DNA from: Agrypnia vestita
Taxonomy: Eukaryota; Arthropoda; Insecta; Trichoptera; Phryganeidae
Reading direction: 5' to 3'
Length of the DNA stretch: 64,000 bases
Assembly: GCA_016648135.1 (NCBI GenBank)
Contig: JADDOH010010906.1
Location: 23,871 to 87,870 of the forward strand
Position numbers and translations under genes: made by a program. Shown one piece after another: positions 10,201-20,535 of the stretch. Within the stretch, counting starts at the first letter, position 1. The number at the start of each line of letters is the position of its first letter. The notes below the pieces were generated by a model, which saw nothing but the letters and a program-made list of their open reading frames with translations, searched no databases and was not told the origin of the DNA.

Positions 10201-12299
10201 TATAGAAGTTATTTCTCACACTTAATTTTTTTTTCAACTGGCTAAAAATAATGTTTTTATCATCATATGAGTGAATGGGTTTTGAATTGGTAACTCGGTT
10301 AAAAAAAAAAATTGTGGCAAGGTGTATTCATAAAATATGAAAAAGAAAAAGAAATATCGAACAAGATTCGGGTAAATCAAGAAGATATTGGTGAGGTTGT
10401 TGTTACAAAATTAAAAAAATATACAGTGTACCACAAGGAAAAGACCATTCGCTTAAGGCGTTAAAGAACATTCATTTTACAGTTTTGAAATTCGAGGTAT
10501 TCCGTGATTTGGTCGTGATGTTTCAAGACGAATTTGGCAATAAATCTACATGTAATATGATGTGAACATGAGAGTTTATCATATATGTAGAAATATTGTA
10601 AGAGTGATAAGTTATGATAGAAAGAGACGACGGTTTTTTTTATTTTCGATTTATACGAACCAGCGATTAACACACACAGAAACAAGAGGTACAGTTAAAA
10701 AATTAACCAGTGTAAAACATGGAAAAAACCAATCGCTAAATATGGAAGATAAGTTTGATCTTTCACCTTGGGCTAGAAAATGGTTGCATGTATTCTAAAA
10801 TAAAGTCCAGCATAAAAAGAACTTTATAATCACATATATGGCAATAAAAATATTTTATTATTTTGTTTTATTACTAGAACACACATTCTTTTCCTTCCTC
10901 TTCCACATTCCTGTTGCTCGTACCAACTCTGGATTACGCTCACCCATAGTGGGAATATGCCGAGCCTAAAATGATTTGTTCACCGACATTGACATCTGTC
11001 ATGTGTTTTAATACCATCTAAGATCACAAGTGAACATAATTCTGCATAGCAACTTTGAATTAATACTTGATTAATAATTAAATAATATTGACTGCGATGC
11101 AAGATATCAATAAAGCTTAACTTACCTTAATATGTTTTATTTAGTATTGTTATTTAATTTATTATGTTAAATTCACAACTTACGTATTTTATTAATTTAC
11201 TTATATTATTATAATGTTTTATTTCAAAATTATTTTTTTTGTGAAATATGCTAGGATATAAGTTAATAAGTTCATAACTGTCTATTTACATTCTTATACA
11301 TACACATATACAATTCTTATATCTGTAAATATTTCCAAACAAATAAATAAAATTAAATTAAACACTTGTATTTCATTCTACTCGTTTAATTAACTTAAAA
11401 CTTTTTTCGCCTTAAGAGGCTTTGGAGGGTTTGTTATAAGCATACTACATTCATGTTCATGGAATTTGTCGCATTTGTATGCAAGTATCGTGTGATTGTG
11501 AAGTGATAAAATAAGAGGGACACAAGTATATAAGGTATATGAATAATAATTGCAGTCTGTTATACTACAGTTTATTATATAATACGATATTTTTAGTTAC
11601 AGGTGAAATAAAACGTACAAGATCAAATGCTGCTAATTGTAGAATGATCTAAGATATAGTAGTGTAAGAGAGATGGGGTGAGTGGCATGGAAATGATACA
11701 TGAATTCTCCCTATTGTTTTAACATATACATTATAACAGGTGGACCATATAAATGAGTTACACCAAAACTGCTATTTAAAATGAGTTACACTAGAGCTGC
11801 TATTTATGTACTGCTACTTCTCCCCAAAGCGTTATATCAAATCAAAACGAAAAAAAATTAAAACTTGCGTTTTTCTCGCGGTTACGGGACGTGGCTTTGG
11901 CACATTAATTAAATTAATTATGAATTAGTGATTAATTAATTATTTAATGAATAAATTCACTTAACACATATAAAACTTAGCGCTATTCTTTAAATTACAC
12001 TATTTTGCAACATATCACTCGAATATGAATACTTATTATCGCTGCGAACACTTTATGTATCGCACGTGGATATTTATCGCATTTAATTTTTTTTTAAATA
12101 TAATAGAAACCTAAAAGGTTTATGGATAACATTTTTACATGATTCAATATAGGAAAATAATAATAATATAATTTAGATACAAAGTCATTTTTTTGTCGCA
12201 TCTGTTTTGAATTTGTCAGTGGTCAGTTGTTTGGTCTATTGTGGTAGGTCGTTGTATAGTTTTAATCCGTTGTAAATTAGTTTCGACACTGAGGTACTA
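10201..12299. other. AT-rich spacer
   Basis: About 2.1 kb in which I recognise no gene or repeat copy. Overlapping opposite-strand frames of 74-78 codons at 10461-10798 have no family resemblance. AT-rich palindromic words cluster at 11905-11950. Confidence 0.45.
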
Positions 12300-12570
12300 T
12301 TATTTTGCTCGATTTTGACTGGGTACGGCGGCCGTCATCTAGCGCATACTTCGCACTATTCGAACTGTCAAAACATGAGTCTTTCGCCGCGGTATTTATA
12401 CCCAAAAGCAAATTTTTTCGGATACTCTAAAAAATTCTATCCCTCTCTAATGTTTAGGAAAACGTTCCCGTCGCTTCTAGGTTGTTCCAGGCATTTCCCG
12501 AATATTATAGATAACTCTAGATTACTTAAGGCCGTTCTAGATCCTTGGATAGTTTTGTGATATATCACAA
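12300..12570 (+). mobile_element. LTR fragment, family B
   Basis: The 3' half matches the solo LTR at 25870-26411: AAGGCCGTTCTAGATCCTTG then TTTTGTGATATATC corresponds to TAGGCCGTTCTGGAATCTTC and ATTGTGATCATTTC. It is rich in TTC/GAA words. No internal coding sequence is attached. An 81-codon frame (12315-12560) is incidental. Confidence 0.45.
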
Positions 12571-12689
12571 GGGATTCGGACAGTGCGCTACTTCCTCTGT
12601 TTTCATTACGTTATTAATATTAATATTTATCCCGAGGTTTTCATTGGTCTTTTTTTATTTCGCCAATACTAAAATGTTATGCAAGTTTT

Positions 12690-12890
12690 AGCGACCATGT
12701 TCACTTTGCCGAACAAGTTTGTATAAATGTCGGGCGGATCTAAATGCGCGAGGAACAGGATATGAGAGCGCTCTGCTGGCACGTACGAGCGAACAGTCCG
12801 AAGTCCAAATTGTACGTTTGTGAATAAAGTACATGTTACATACTCGGATCATGTCCTTTGAACTCGTCGTTCATGGAGCTATTATACGAA
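12690..12890 (+). mobile_element. Possible solo LTR
   Basis: GC-richer block with a TATA-like GTATAAATG (12721), GCGCTCTGCTGGCACGTACG, and an AATAAA signal in TTGTGAATAAAGTACATG (12819-12836). This promoter-plus-polyA layout is typical of insect LTRs. Ends and target duplication could not be fixed. Confidence 0.25.
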
Positions 12891-13147
12891 ATAAATTAAA
12901 GAAATCTCACCCTAAATTGATTGAAAACTTTCATGTGATTGAATTCCGTGATGCTACATATTTCTTCTTATATATTTTTCATTTCTGACCCTTCGATTAT
13001 TTTCGTATGCTCCAGGGATCAGAAAAACTAGCGACTTTTGTTCGAAAGTGGTATAAATTTTTGGGGTTAACTTTTCTTTAATAGTGTGGCTAATACGGTT
13101 AACCAAGACGTTTCCCATCCCTGTCTATTCCTCATTTTTCAGAGAAA

Positions 13148-13155
13148 TATATATC

Positions 13156-13188
<33 letters not shown>

Positions 13189-13231
13189 TATATTATAAAA
13201 TATTATTAATATATTATATATATATATATAT
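13148..13231. repeat. (TA)n microsatellite
   Basis: Interrupted TATATA runs on both sides of a short TATTATAAAATATTATT spacer, directly abutting the LTR-like segment that starts at 13232. Confidence 0.9.
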
Positions 13232-13775
13232 TGTGTCGGAATTGTGGTGGCTTTAAAAGACAAATGTTAATACTGAAAATTAATAATGTTTAGTTTATTA
13301 CCAAAAAATGTCACTATGTCACTATACACGAGTTAAATTGTAGTTCCGTTCGTAATTTTATAGTCGCTAAATGTCTCAGGAATATTTCATACACTTTTAA
13401 TAAACTGTTCCTAAAATTCGCACTCATTAACGCTGTCTCTATTGCTTAGATCATTTCTTGTAAACTTTGTTCAATTTTTGCATGAATAAACTTTTCGCTC
13501 CGGTATTCTTCCTTTATTCCGCTGTTATCACTGGTAGTCACACTGTTTTTGCTTGCTTACTAATATCGCGTGTAATAGTATCACGAATCACTGATCACAC
13601 TGTATTACGCTATGAAAATGTCGCACTTGTTGTTAGGAAATTATCTGCTGATAACACGTTGCCTTTTATAGATAAATTTCTCCAAAAGATTTGTTGTAAA
13701 GGTCTGTAGAGTATTCTGGGCTTTTCCAAAGAAGTATTTTAGGCCACTATGGAATATTGTAGAATCTTCGATTTT
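13232..13775 (+). mobile_element. LTR-like segment related to family B
   Basis: Starts TGTGTCGGAATTGTGGTGGC, has the sequence order seen in other family B copies (TCACTATACACG, then TTTGCATGAATAAACTTTTC), and ends with AGGCCACTATGGAATATTGT AGAATCTTCG, like the 3' end of the 25870 LTR. An 80-codon frame inside is incidental. The exact 3' border is uncertain. Confidence 0.35.
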
Positions 13776-14487
13776 TTTTCAATTTAAGTAAATTGATTAT
13801 AGTATTTGCCGTATTTCAGATTTATTTATGTTTTTTATCAAAATAATTTATTATTAAAATATAAATATATGACACATATCGTTTATCAAAAAAAAATTGA
13901 AGAACTAAAACAAAAATGAACTATTTTTAAAGTTTAATAACGGAAAAATTATTTGTGATAGAACCTCGTTTTTTATTGATAGACAGTAATTGATACACCT
14001 TCAAAGAAAATCGAAAGGTGCAGAAAATGATAAATAAGTGGTCCCGTTGAAAAAAGATACTAGAAGGGTTGCACTAACTCTAATATGATTGTCATAGGAC
14101 GTGTAGGGTCGTGTTTATTTTATTATTCAGAAATAAAACAACAAAAATATACTAAAATTTTCCTCTTTCCTCCAATATTTCTTTATTTAAGTTAAATAAA
14201 TACCGATCCACGCATTACGTATCAACATACGAGACTTTATCGAAAGCAACCCTAAAATGAATGTACAGTTTTTGAATCTCAAAGCATTTAAATAATTCAT
14301 ACCGCTTCCTTGTTTGTTTGTCGCTAGGGAACACTAGTCGGTTAAGATTTTTCTCATGTGACTCGAAGTGGTGTGTGATTTTGTTTTTTCCCTTAAAATA
14401 TTATACCCTCTTTAAAGCCCACCTCAGAACGGGGATAAAAGCCTTGTTTTGGGAGGTTTTGTACAAAAATGTCGTTGACACAGCAAA
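13776..14487. other. AT-rich spacer
   Basis: No gene. 14220-14460 is less AT-rich and unrepeated, possibly regulatory; the rest is T/A-rich. Confidence 0.4.
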
Positions 14488-15035
14488 TTTTTTTTTTTTT
14501 TCATATTTATTTATTTTTTGATACTTATTACATTATACATAAGCCAAACTGCACAGCAGTTTTACGGCATGGTTGCCTTCAATATTTGACAATAATTTTT
14601 ATTTTATAATGAAGATTATAGTGTAGGTCATTATCGAGTATTGCATGATTTTTACAAGTGATACATGATATGTAATTATAAATTAATGTATGATTAGGTA
14701 CATAGCTTTAATATATATTCTTTTAGCTTGTACTTTTTTGAAGCCAATTGAGTTTTTTGTCTTGCATCATGTCAAAGAATTATTTATTTAATTTATTAAA
14801 TATTCTTGGCATAATATAATCTCTTTTTCTTTCACCATACACGTTGTTAGTGATTGGTATTCTCATTGTTCGTCCTGTCGATCTGGTTGCATAGTTATGT
14901 TGAGTGTCAGTGTGTATATTAATATTATTAATCATTTCTTCTAGCATTATATTATATTTTACTTTTTGGTCTGTTGGTAATATTTTGCATACTTTGAATA
15001 ATTTATTATAATCATCCTTGTACATACATTTAGTT
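14488..15035 (-). pseudogene. Jockey-superfamily LINE, 3' end with poly(A)
   Basis: The minus strand encodes MIIEE-like text MLEEMINNINIHTDTQHNYA, TRSTGRTMRIPITNNVYGER, KRDYIMPRIFNKLNK, the C-terminal 'NY.TR......P........Y..P..FN.LP' pattern of Jockey/CR1-like RT proteins. A 3' UTR follows and ends in a T run at 14488-14501 (poly(A) on the minus strand). It is 5'-truncated. Confidence 0.7.
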
Positions 15036-15968
15036 CAATTTCTACTAAAAGTTTTAGGAATCTTAATTGTAACTCTATTTGTAAATGTAAATATATTTAA
15101 CATGGATGGAGCTGGATAATGGACGTATGTAATACCGACTTTTTTTTTTATAATACCTTTTTATCTAGATCTTTATAATATTTTTTAAGATATTCAAAAA
15201 ACTACTATTCTGAAAAAATACTGAATTGATTTTGCGAACAAACTTAGCTTAGATCTAATGAAAACCGATGCAATGACTAAGATTTACAGATTTGCATATA
15301 AATATGCAAAACGACCCTAATATAGTGCAAACCTTAAATATTTAAGCTTACGTAGATATCAAATAAAGATAAAACACAACTATGTTTACAGGGGATGGAA
15401 TTAGGTATACTTCATCATGATGTGCAATGAAATTTTCCGGAAGTTGCGTCACGAGACCTACTATAGTTAACTTTCAATGCACCGCCACGAGTTTTGTAAA
15501 AAAACGTTTACCATAAAGGTAAATTTAAAGCAGTTTTGAATTTTAAAATTCTACCCCTTGTTTGTTTCTGTGTAGATACCATTCAATGGTAATACAGTCG
15601 TTATCCTTACCTATCTCTATTATACATCCTTCGAGGCGGGCTACGCTGATAATAGGGAGCCAAGTGGATAATGGCTGAAGGGTATTTTCCGATTTTATTC
15701 TCAACAGCGGTTAGGGGTAGGTATTGCCGGCGTTTTATGTTAATTCCCAACCCTCGTGTTCCAGGATGATGATGAGAAAAATAGTTTTCTTTTAAGCGAT
15801 TATGGCTGTACCGAGCCAATGATTTTAAACGAACCGCGGTTTATTTCATGTTAAAACGACTTGTAAATAAGTATGACATTTTTTATTTATTTAATTTAAC
15901 AAAAAAACAGATATGAGGTGCCAATTGATTTTATTCGCGATCTTTTGACAATAACTGAGGAGTATATA
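15036..15968. other. AT-rich spacer
   Basis: No gene or repeat assigned. 15590-15840 is less AT-rich with a 70-codon minus-strand frame of no known family. Confidence 0.4.
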
Positions 15969-15969
15969 A

Positions 15970-16720
15970 GACAACATTTGAAGAATATGAAAGCAAAGGC
16001 AGCATTACCCAAAAAATAATTTGAATGCAGTCACCGTGGATTGCTGATTTAGAATGTACTGAATTCTAGATTTATTGAATCTATCCCTTACAAAATCATG
16101 CTTCCTATAAATTAAAAGGCTATATTTCTAAATAAGTAATTCTCAATAATTTTTTTTGTATATTACTCTATTTGTTTTTATACCGCACAATGAGGGATAT
16201 AAAAGAAAAGGCTGCAATATCCAAAAAAATAAAAAATGTTTTGAATGCAAATCACCTAGGATGACTTATTTAGAATGTACCTACTGATTTCTAGATTCAA
16301 TGTATTCCAATGTATTCCCTTCCAAAATAATGTTTCCTATAAATTTATAGGCTATATCCTATAAAATCTCGAATTCAGTACAATCTATATTAGTAATCTT
16401 CGATAGATGCTTTCTGATTCTTTTGGATATTCCCGTCTTTGTTTTTATACCGCGCAAATGAGGGATATAAAAGAAAAGGAAGCAATATCTAAAAAAAATA
16501 TTTAAAATGCAGTCACCGAGGATTGGCGGTTTTGCATCCATATGCCACAATCAAGAATTTCATTCTAGATTTTATGTATAATTTTTTCATATTTTTTTTT
16601 TGATTTTATGTATAATCCCTTTCAAAAGACTGGATTTCTTATAAAATCTCAAATTCAGTACATTCTTAATTAGTAATGACTGAATTCAATTTTTTTGATA
16701 AAATAATTCAATGTACTAAT
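15970..16720. repeat. Three-unit degenerate satellite, ~215-268 bp period
   Basis: Landmarks recur in order: AATGAGGGATATAAAAGAAAAG at 16189 and 16457 (268 bp apart; a relic near 15985), TTTGTTTTTATACCGC at 16171 and 16439, TGCAGTCACCG at about 16027 and 16509, and TTAGAATGTAC / GAATTCAGTACA in successive units. The units have diverged, so this is an old local amplification. Confidence 0.75.
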
Positions 16721-16794
16721 TATCATAATGTGTTAGATTATGTAACAGAATCACATTTTCAAATTGAGTAACACTCACCAACGTAGGCAGGATT

Positions 16795-16965
16795 TACAAA
16801 AATATTTTTTCACAAATTAATGTAAGCTACCAATTTAATCCGCGGCTCGGTGTAAAAAGTGACACGCTCCCTCCCCCACAGCGGAAGCGGTATTAAAAAT
16901 AACACCCGTAATAAAAATTTTAGGATTTTACTTATCAAAAGATAATGAAATAAACTGACACGGTT
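16795..16965. promoter_or_regulatory. Candidate regulatory island
   Basis: Contains TTTAATCCGCGGCTCGGTG, nearly the same as ATTAATCCGCGGCTGGGGT at 19111, in otherwise unrelated surroundings. TAATCC is the core bound by K50 homeodomains (Bicoid/Otx type). GC-richer than the flanks. Confidence 0.3.
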
Positions 16966-17089
16966 TCGCGGGGGTGGGAACCAAATTAAACACTTAAATC
17001 AATTAAACTTTTATTCAATACATATAAAGTCACTGTACACAAACTATAGTTATATCTCTATTTCGTAATTTGCATTTTGCCGCACTAGA

Positions 17090-17560
17090 ATATAATCATT
17101 GTAAAAATAGTAGGTATAGAAATGTAGAGCATAAGATGTATTATATATTATATTGATTGTACCATAGATTTGATTATATTAAGGATTTTTTTTTTTTAAA
17201 TAGAGATGCGAACACGGAATAAGTGTCACATCAATATTCTTACTATTTTCAAACTAAGCTAAACGCTTGTGCTATGAAAATAGGACTAACTTGCTAGTCT
17301 GGGCTGAGATTCGAACCCGCGACCTTCGGATCACGAGGCGAGTGTCCTAACCACAAGGCTAACAAGGTACTCATTTATTACAGTATAAAGATGTAAGATT
17401 AAGATGTATTATAGTATTATTAGTATTGTATAATACTATAGGTCATGTAAATATCTAAGTTATTATGGATTGAATATTAGCAGTAGATTGTAAAAGGTAA
17501 AGTGTAAAATAATAGTTAATATACAGGAGTGTCATATTAGCAATTAAGAAATAAAGAAAA
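17090..17560 (+). mobile_element. Jockey-like LINE 3' UTR, split by a SINE
   Basis: Matches the reverse complement of 33100-33345 in order: AGAGCATAAGATGTATTATA, GATTGTACCATAGATT, then after the SINE ATGTAAATATCTAAGTTATT, AAAGTGTAAAATAATAGTTA and ATATACAGG. The 33-kb copy retains the coding end, which identifies this as a LINE 3' UTR. Confidence 0.65.
17185..17372 (-). mobile_element. tRNA-derived SINE, family M copy 1
   Basis: The minus strand starts with a tRNA-like head: TTGTGGTTAGGACACTCG (A-box region), CGCCTCGTGATC, then GGTCGCGGGTTCGAATCTC with a perfect B box. It is followed by a body containing CATAGCACAAGCG and ends in poly(A) (T run at 17186-17197). Other copies are at 30310-30484 and 51080-51210. 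It interrupts a LINE 3' UTR. Confidence 0.8.
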
Positions 17561-17589
17561 TAAATTTAAAAAGAAAAATAATATTCCAT

Positions 17590-17790
17590 ATGCAGGTACT
17601 TTTTATTCACGCCGTTTCTGCCGCACCATCTATTGTCTTCGCTTCTATGCTATATCAAATTGCTTGTTTCTCGCTCTTTCTATGATTGCAACTTGTGTAG
17701 TTATTTGCTGCTGTACTTATTCTTCTCGTATATACTCGCGTATTCGACAGATATCCAGAGTTTCCCGAAACCTTCTAGAGAGACAAGTAG
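17590..17790 (+). mobile_element. LTR fragment, family B-like
   Basis: Shares style and words with 21880-22262: CCGCACCATCTATTGTC, TTCGCTTCTATGCTATATC, and a TTC/GAA-rich end TTTCCCGAAACCTTCTAGAG. Weak match. Confidence 0.3.
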
Positions 17791-17794
17791 GAGA

Positions 17795-17965
17795 TGGATA
17801 AGTATAATGAAGGGTTTAACTAGGTTTTGGCAAATGAAAACAGACCCACCACTTATCCAGTACTGCTTTAAAAGCAAAAGCTTCTATGTCGGTCCTACTT
17901 ACTCGCCGCCAGTTTGGCATTTTTTAATGCTAAAGGTAATTGTGCAACCCTGCATTGCAAAGTAA
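17795..17965 (+). mobile_element. RTE 3' fragment
   Basis: GCTTTAAAAGCAAAAGCTTC then TATGTCGGTCCTACTTACTC corresponds to TCTAAGAGCAAAAGCTTCCA and TATCGGTCCTACTCAGTC just after the RTE coding end at 59640-59690. A 110-codon frame (17633-17965) runs across two unrelated transposon pieces and is not a gene. Confidence 0.5.
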
Positions 17966-18239
17966 AACTGATCCACATGGCTGCCATCCAAAATTTGCCC
18001 CCCATTGTTTCGAAAGATAACTTCAAATAGTTTTTGGCAAAGGTAAAATACTTTAGTCTTCTATTTTAATATACTTATGGTGTTCGATGATGTGATATCT
18101 GTGAATAGATGATTCCACAGCCTAACTGACTGTAGTTCGAACGAGAATTTCAGTATTATGAATGTGGATGGATGGATGAGTACGAAACGGAGTAGAAGGC
18201 CGTGTTAAGATAGAAAGGGGAATTAAGATTCCCGGTACT

Positions 18240-18420
18240 GTGATGGGTGAAGATTGAAAAGGATATTATAAAGTCCCCACAGTTTTACTCCTTTTGATAT
18301 ATTTTCAGCCTTGCCGTCTCTAGTAGACGTTCTTCTCAAATACACAAAATCGTTCACTTGTTCTAAGCATTTATTTCTTACATCACATTGTAGTATTGGC
18401 ACTAGAACTTCATGATGCGC
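18240..18420 (-). pseudogene. RTE-type LINE, internal RT fragment
   Basis: The minus strand reads LQCDVRNKCLEQVNDFVYLR, RTSTRDGKAENISKGV. The motif EQV..F.YLG..T.DG is the block after the RT palm in RTE proteins. No flanking RTE sequence survives. Confidence 0.7.
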
Positions 18421-18499
18421 TGCATGTTCTTACTTCATATTAAATATATGCAAGATTATGCCATAGTAAAACAGTATTACATCTAATAATCGTGAATTT

Positions 18500-18645
18500 G
18501 TATAACAGGTTGTTAGTTAACTTAGTAAAAACCACTGCCAGATTTTAGGTCTACCGGTTTCGAGACCTACCCGTCTCTTTGTTAGGACCAAAACTACACT
18601 ACTATCTTCACAACACTATATATCCAGACTTCGTTTAATTTAACG
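18500..18645 (-). mobile_element. Penelope-like end, family C copy 1
   Basis: Inverted copy of 18775-18935 with a hammerhead-like core on the minus strand (18557-18585): CTAACAA, a GAGAC..GTCTC hairpin, then GAAACCGG. The flanking TTAGTAAAAACCACTGCCAG and ACCGGTTTCGAGAC are shared with the other copies. Confidence 0.5.
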
Positions 18646-18649
18646 TTCA

Positions 18650-18774
18650 GAAGGGTAACACCCACTTTAGACCCCGCCCCCTCTCACTCTCTTTCGTTAG
18701 ATTCCTGAATGATCTGTAGGCTAGTAGTACATGCTTGTCTCTGACAAGATTAACACGCATATGATCAATATTGG
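18650..18774 (+). mobile_element. RTE 3' module D, copy 2
   Basis: GGGTAACACCCACTTTAGAC, CCCGCCCCCTCTCACTCTC and TAGATTCCTGAATGATCTG match 8668-8735 and 25728-25790. It runs into TGACAAGATTAACACG, also shared with 25820. Confidence 0.55.
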
Positions 18775-18935
18775 TGAAAATTTAACAATACTATGGTTGG
18801 GGTGTAAAGTGTTGTGAATATAGTAGTGTAGTGTTGGTCCTGACAAAGAGACGGGTACGTCTCGAAACCGGTAAATCTGGTAGTGGTTTTTACTAAGTTA
18901 ACTAACAATTTGTTATAATGTCTAACTACAAAGTT
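18775..18935 (+). mobile_element. Penelope-like end, family C copy 2
   Basis: AACAATACTATGGTTGGGGT, then a hammerhead-like core, then GTAGTGGTTTTTACTAAGTT. With 18500-18645 it forms an inverted pair about 130 bp apart. Inverted terminal copies are common in Penelope-like elements. No endonuclease text is visible next to it. Confidence 0.5.
18840..18868 (+). ncRNA. Hammerhead-ribozyme-like motif (family C)
   Basis: CTGACAA (18840-18846; consensus CUGANGA with G to A), a perfect 6-bp stem GAGACG / CGTCTC with a GGTA loop (18848-18863), then GAAAC (18864-18868). This is the order of the hammerhead core, stem II and GAAA. The changed core base suggests this copy is inactive. Confidence 0.45.
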
Positions 18936-19079
18936 AATGATTTTAATATATATAATAGTAAATATGTATATTTGCAAATAAACACAATTTTTTTCACGTA
19001 TTTTTTCGTCTCTTAAACCATTAAAAGTGTCGCAAATAATTAAACAATATTGCCAGAAATTTTATTGAAATAAATCACT

Positions 19080-19440
19080 TTCATTAATGTGCAATTTACA
19101 TTCACACGAATTAATCCGCGGCTGGGGTCGTTACCTTCGTGAAACGATTGTTAACACGTAAAAGCCTTGTACAAAAGTCCATTTGATTCTTATTTTCCCT
19201 CTGCTCCCCAAACCGTAATAACATACTCAATAATTAGCGAGGGTTGAGAACATCCCCTCCGGGGTCCCCCAGGGATCACACTTCCGCCCCCGCGCAGCCT
19301 CCGCCCCGCAGAAAACAAATTGGGCCATTTGTTTCCGGAATATTCCAGCAGGTATTTATCTTTCTGTTCCCACCTTTAGCTCTTTACTCACTTAAAGGCT
19401 GGGATTTTCCCTTACTTTATAATAAGCCTGAAATATGATC
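19080..19440. promoter_or_regulatory. GC-richer, repeat-free island (candidate regulatory)
   Basis: Contains ACGAATTAATCCGCGGCTGG, CTCAATAATTAGCGAGGG, a C-rich stretch at 19250-19310 and GGAATATTCCAGCAGG. A 64-codon frame here has no known match. Regulatory role inferred. Confidence 0.35.
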
Positions 19441-20344
19441 TCGTAAAAAATGCACAAAGTCAGATACCATGGAGGCTTTTGCTTTATTCTTTTAAATCAT
19501 TTATGAGAGAAAAGCCTTAAGCATTTAATTCTGATATTTATCGATTCAGAAATTTTTAACGGAGGCTTAAATTATGCAAAATCATATTTATAGTAACTGT
19601 GTGGCTAGACAATTACAACAGTGATTTTACAAAGATAAAATTTTGACTGCGGTTACTTTAATATTACCGTTTCATCGCAATGGTATAACATAAGTATTTT
19701 TTCGGGTCAGGTGTGTGTAGTGTGTTTTCTGAGAGAGAAAATGCCCACCCGTCCAAAGATATCGGTATTGTATTGGCACGTAATGTGTATTGTGTGAGTG
19801 GCACGTGAGTATGTGAGAAATTATACTCACGATCAACCATGGTAATTTATTGGCGCAAATATACAAAGGCGGCGTTGGGTGCAAAAATATTTATTGCGAT
19901 GGATACGGCGGTCGGCGAAAGAGTGAACGTATCTCTCGGCGGTCGGAAACTGGTTAGCCACATCGAGCCTCTGATTGGTGATTAACGCTTGATGCAAGCG
20001 GCTTGATTCGCGACGGGTCTGGACCATCAAATATTGAAAAATTTAATTAAAAATATTAATATAATAGCATTACAGCTACAATATATAAAAATAATAGAAA
20101 AATCGTAAATTAATTTAATTTAATTTTTTGTTTCATGATAAGACTTTATATGTTTACACGCATCAAAAGAATACTGCACATAAGTACTGATATGCAGGAA
20201 GGAAGTTTAAAAAAATGTGTATTTTTTCATGCAATATAATTTTCTACTTTTTTGTCATAATATTTCCCAGCGTACAAAATCATTTTGGCTAAAAACTAGC
20301 GCCATTTTTTGATGAGCTCAATAATTAATTTTTCACACAAAACA
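19441..20344. other. Unassigned stretch
   Basis: No gene recognised. 19850-20030 is GC-richer (GCGGCGTTGGG, CTCTCGGCGGTCGG, CTCTGATTGGTGATTAACGC). Two minus-strand frames of 65-70 codons overlap it without resemblance to a known family. Confidence 0.35.
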
Positions 20345-20535
20345 TTGACTTTGAATTATGGTGGATAAATTGATTACTTGGAGAGTTTGTCATCGAGAAT
20401 ACGTCTGTGTGCAGAATTTCAGCTCGATCGGACATTAAGAAGCGGGTGAAATAATGATTATAAGATTACATCTAGACAAACAGATAAACAGGTGAAGCTT
20501 ATTTAAACGTGGTAATAAACAAAGGTGTAGAATAA
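20345..20535 (+). mobile_element. Non-LTR element 3' UTR relic
   Basis: GTGTGCAGAATTTCAGCTCG, ATCGGACATTAAGAAGCGGG and ACAGGTGAAGCTTATTTAAA follow the conserved 3' end text common to many insect transposons ('aatttcagctc.atcgg...aagcgggt...acagacaggtgaagct'). No coding part remains. Confidence 0.45.

Noticed and set aside
17290..17370. Possible functional tRNA gene on the minus strand
   Set aside because: The same head is joined to a SINE body and poly(A) here and at 30.3 and 51.1 kb.
17633..17965. 110-codon frame with a hydrophobic start, resembling a small membrane protein
   Set aside because: It runs across an LTR-like piece and an RTE 3' fragment; the two halves are of different transposon origin.
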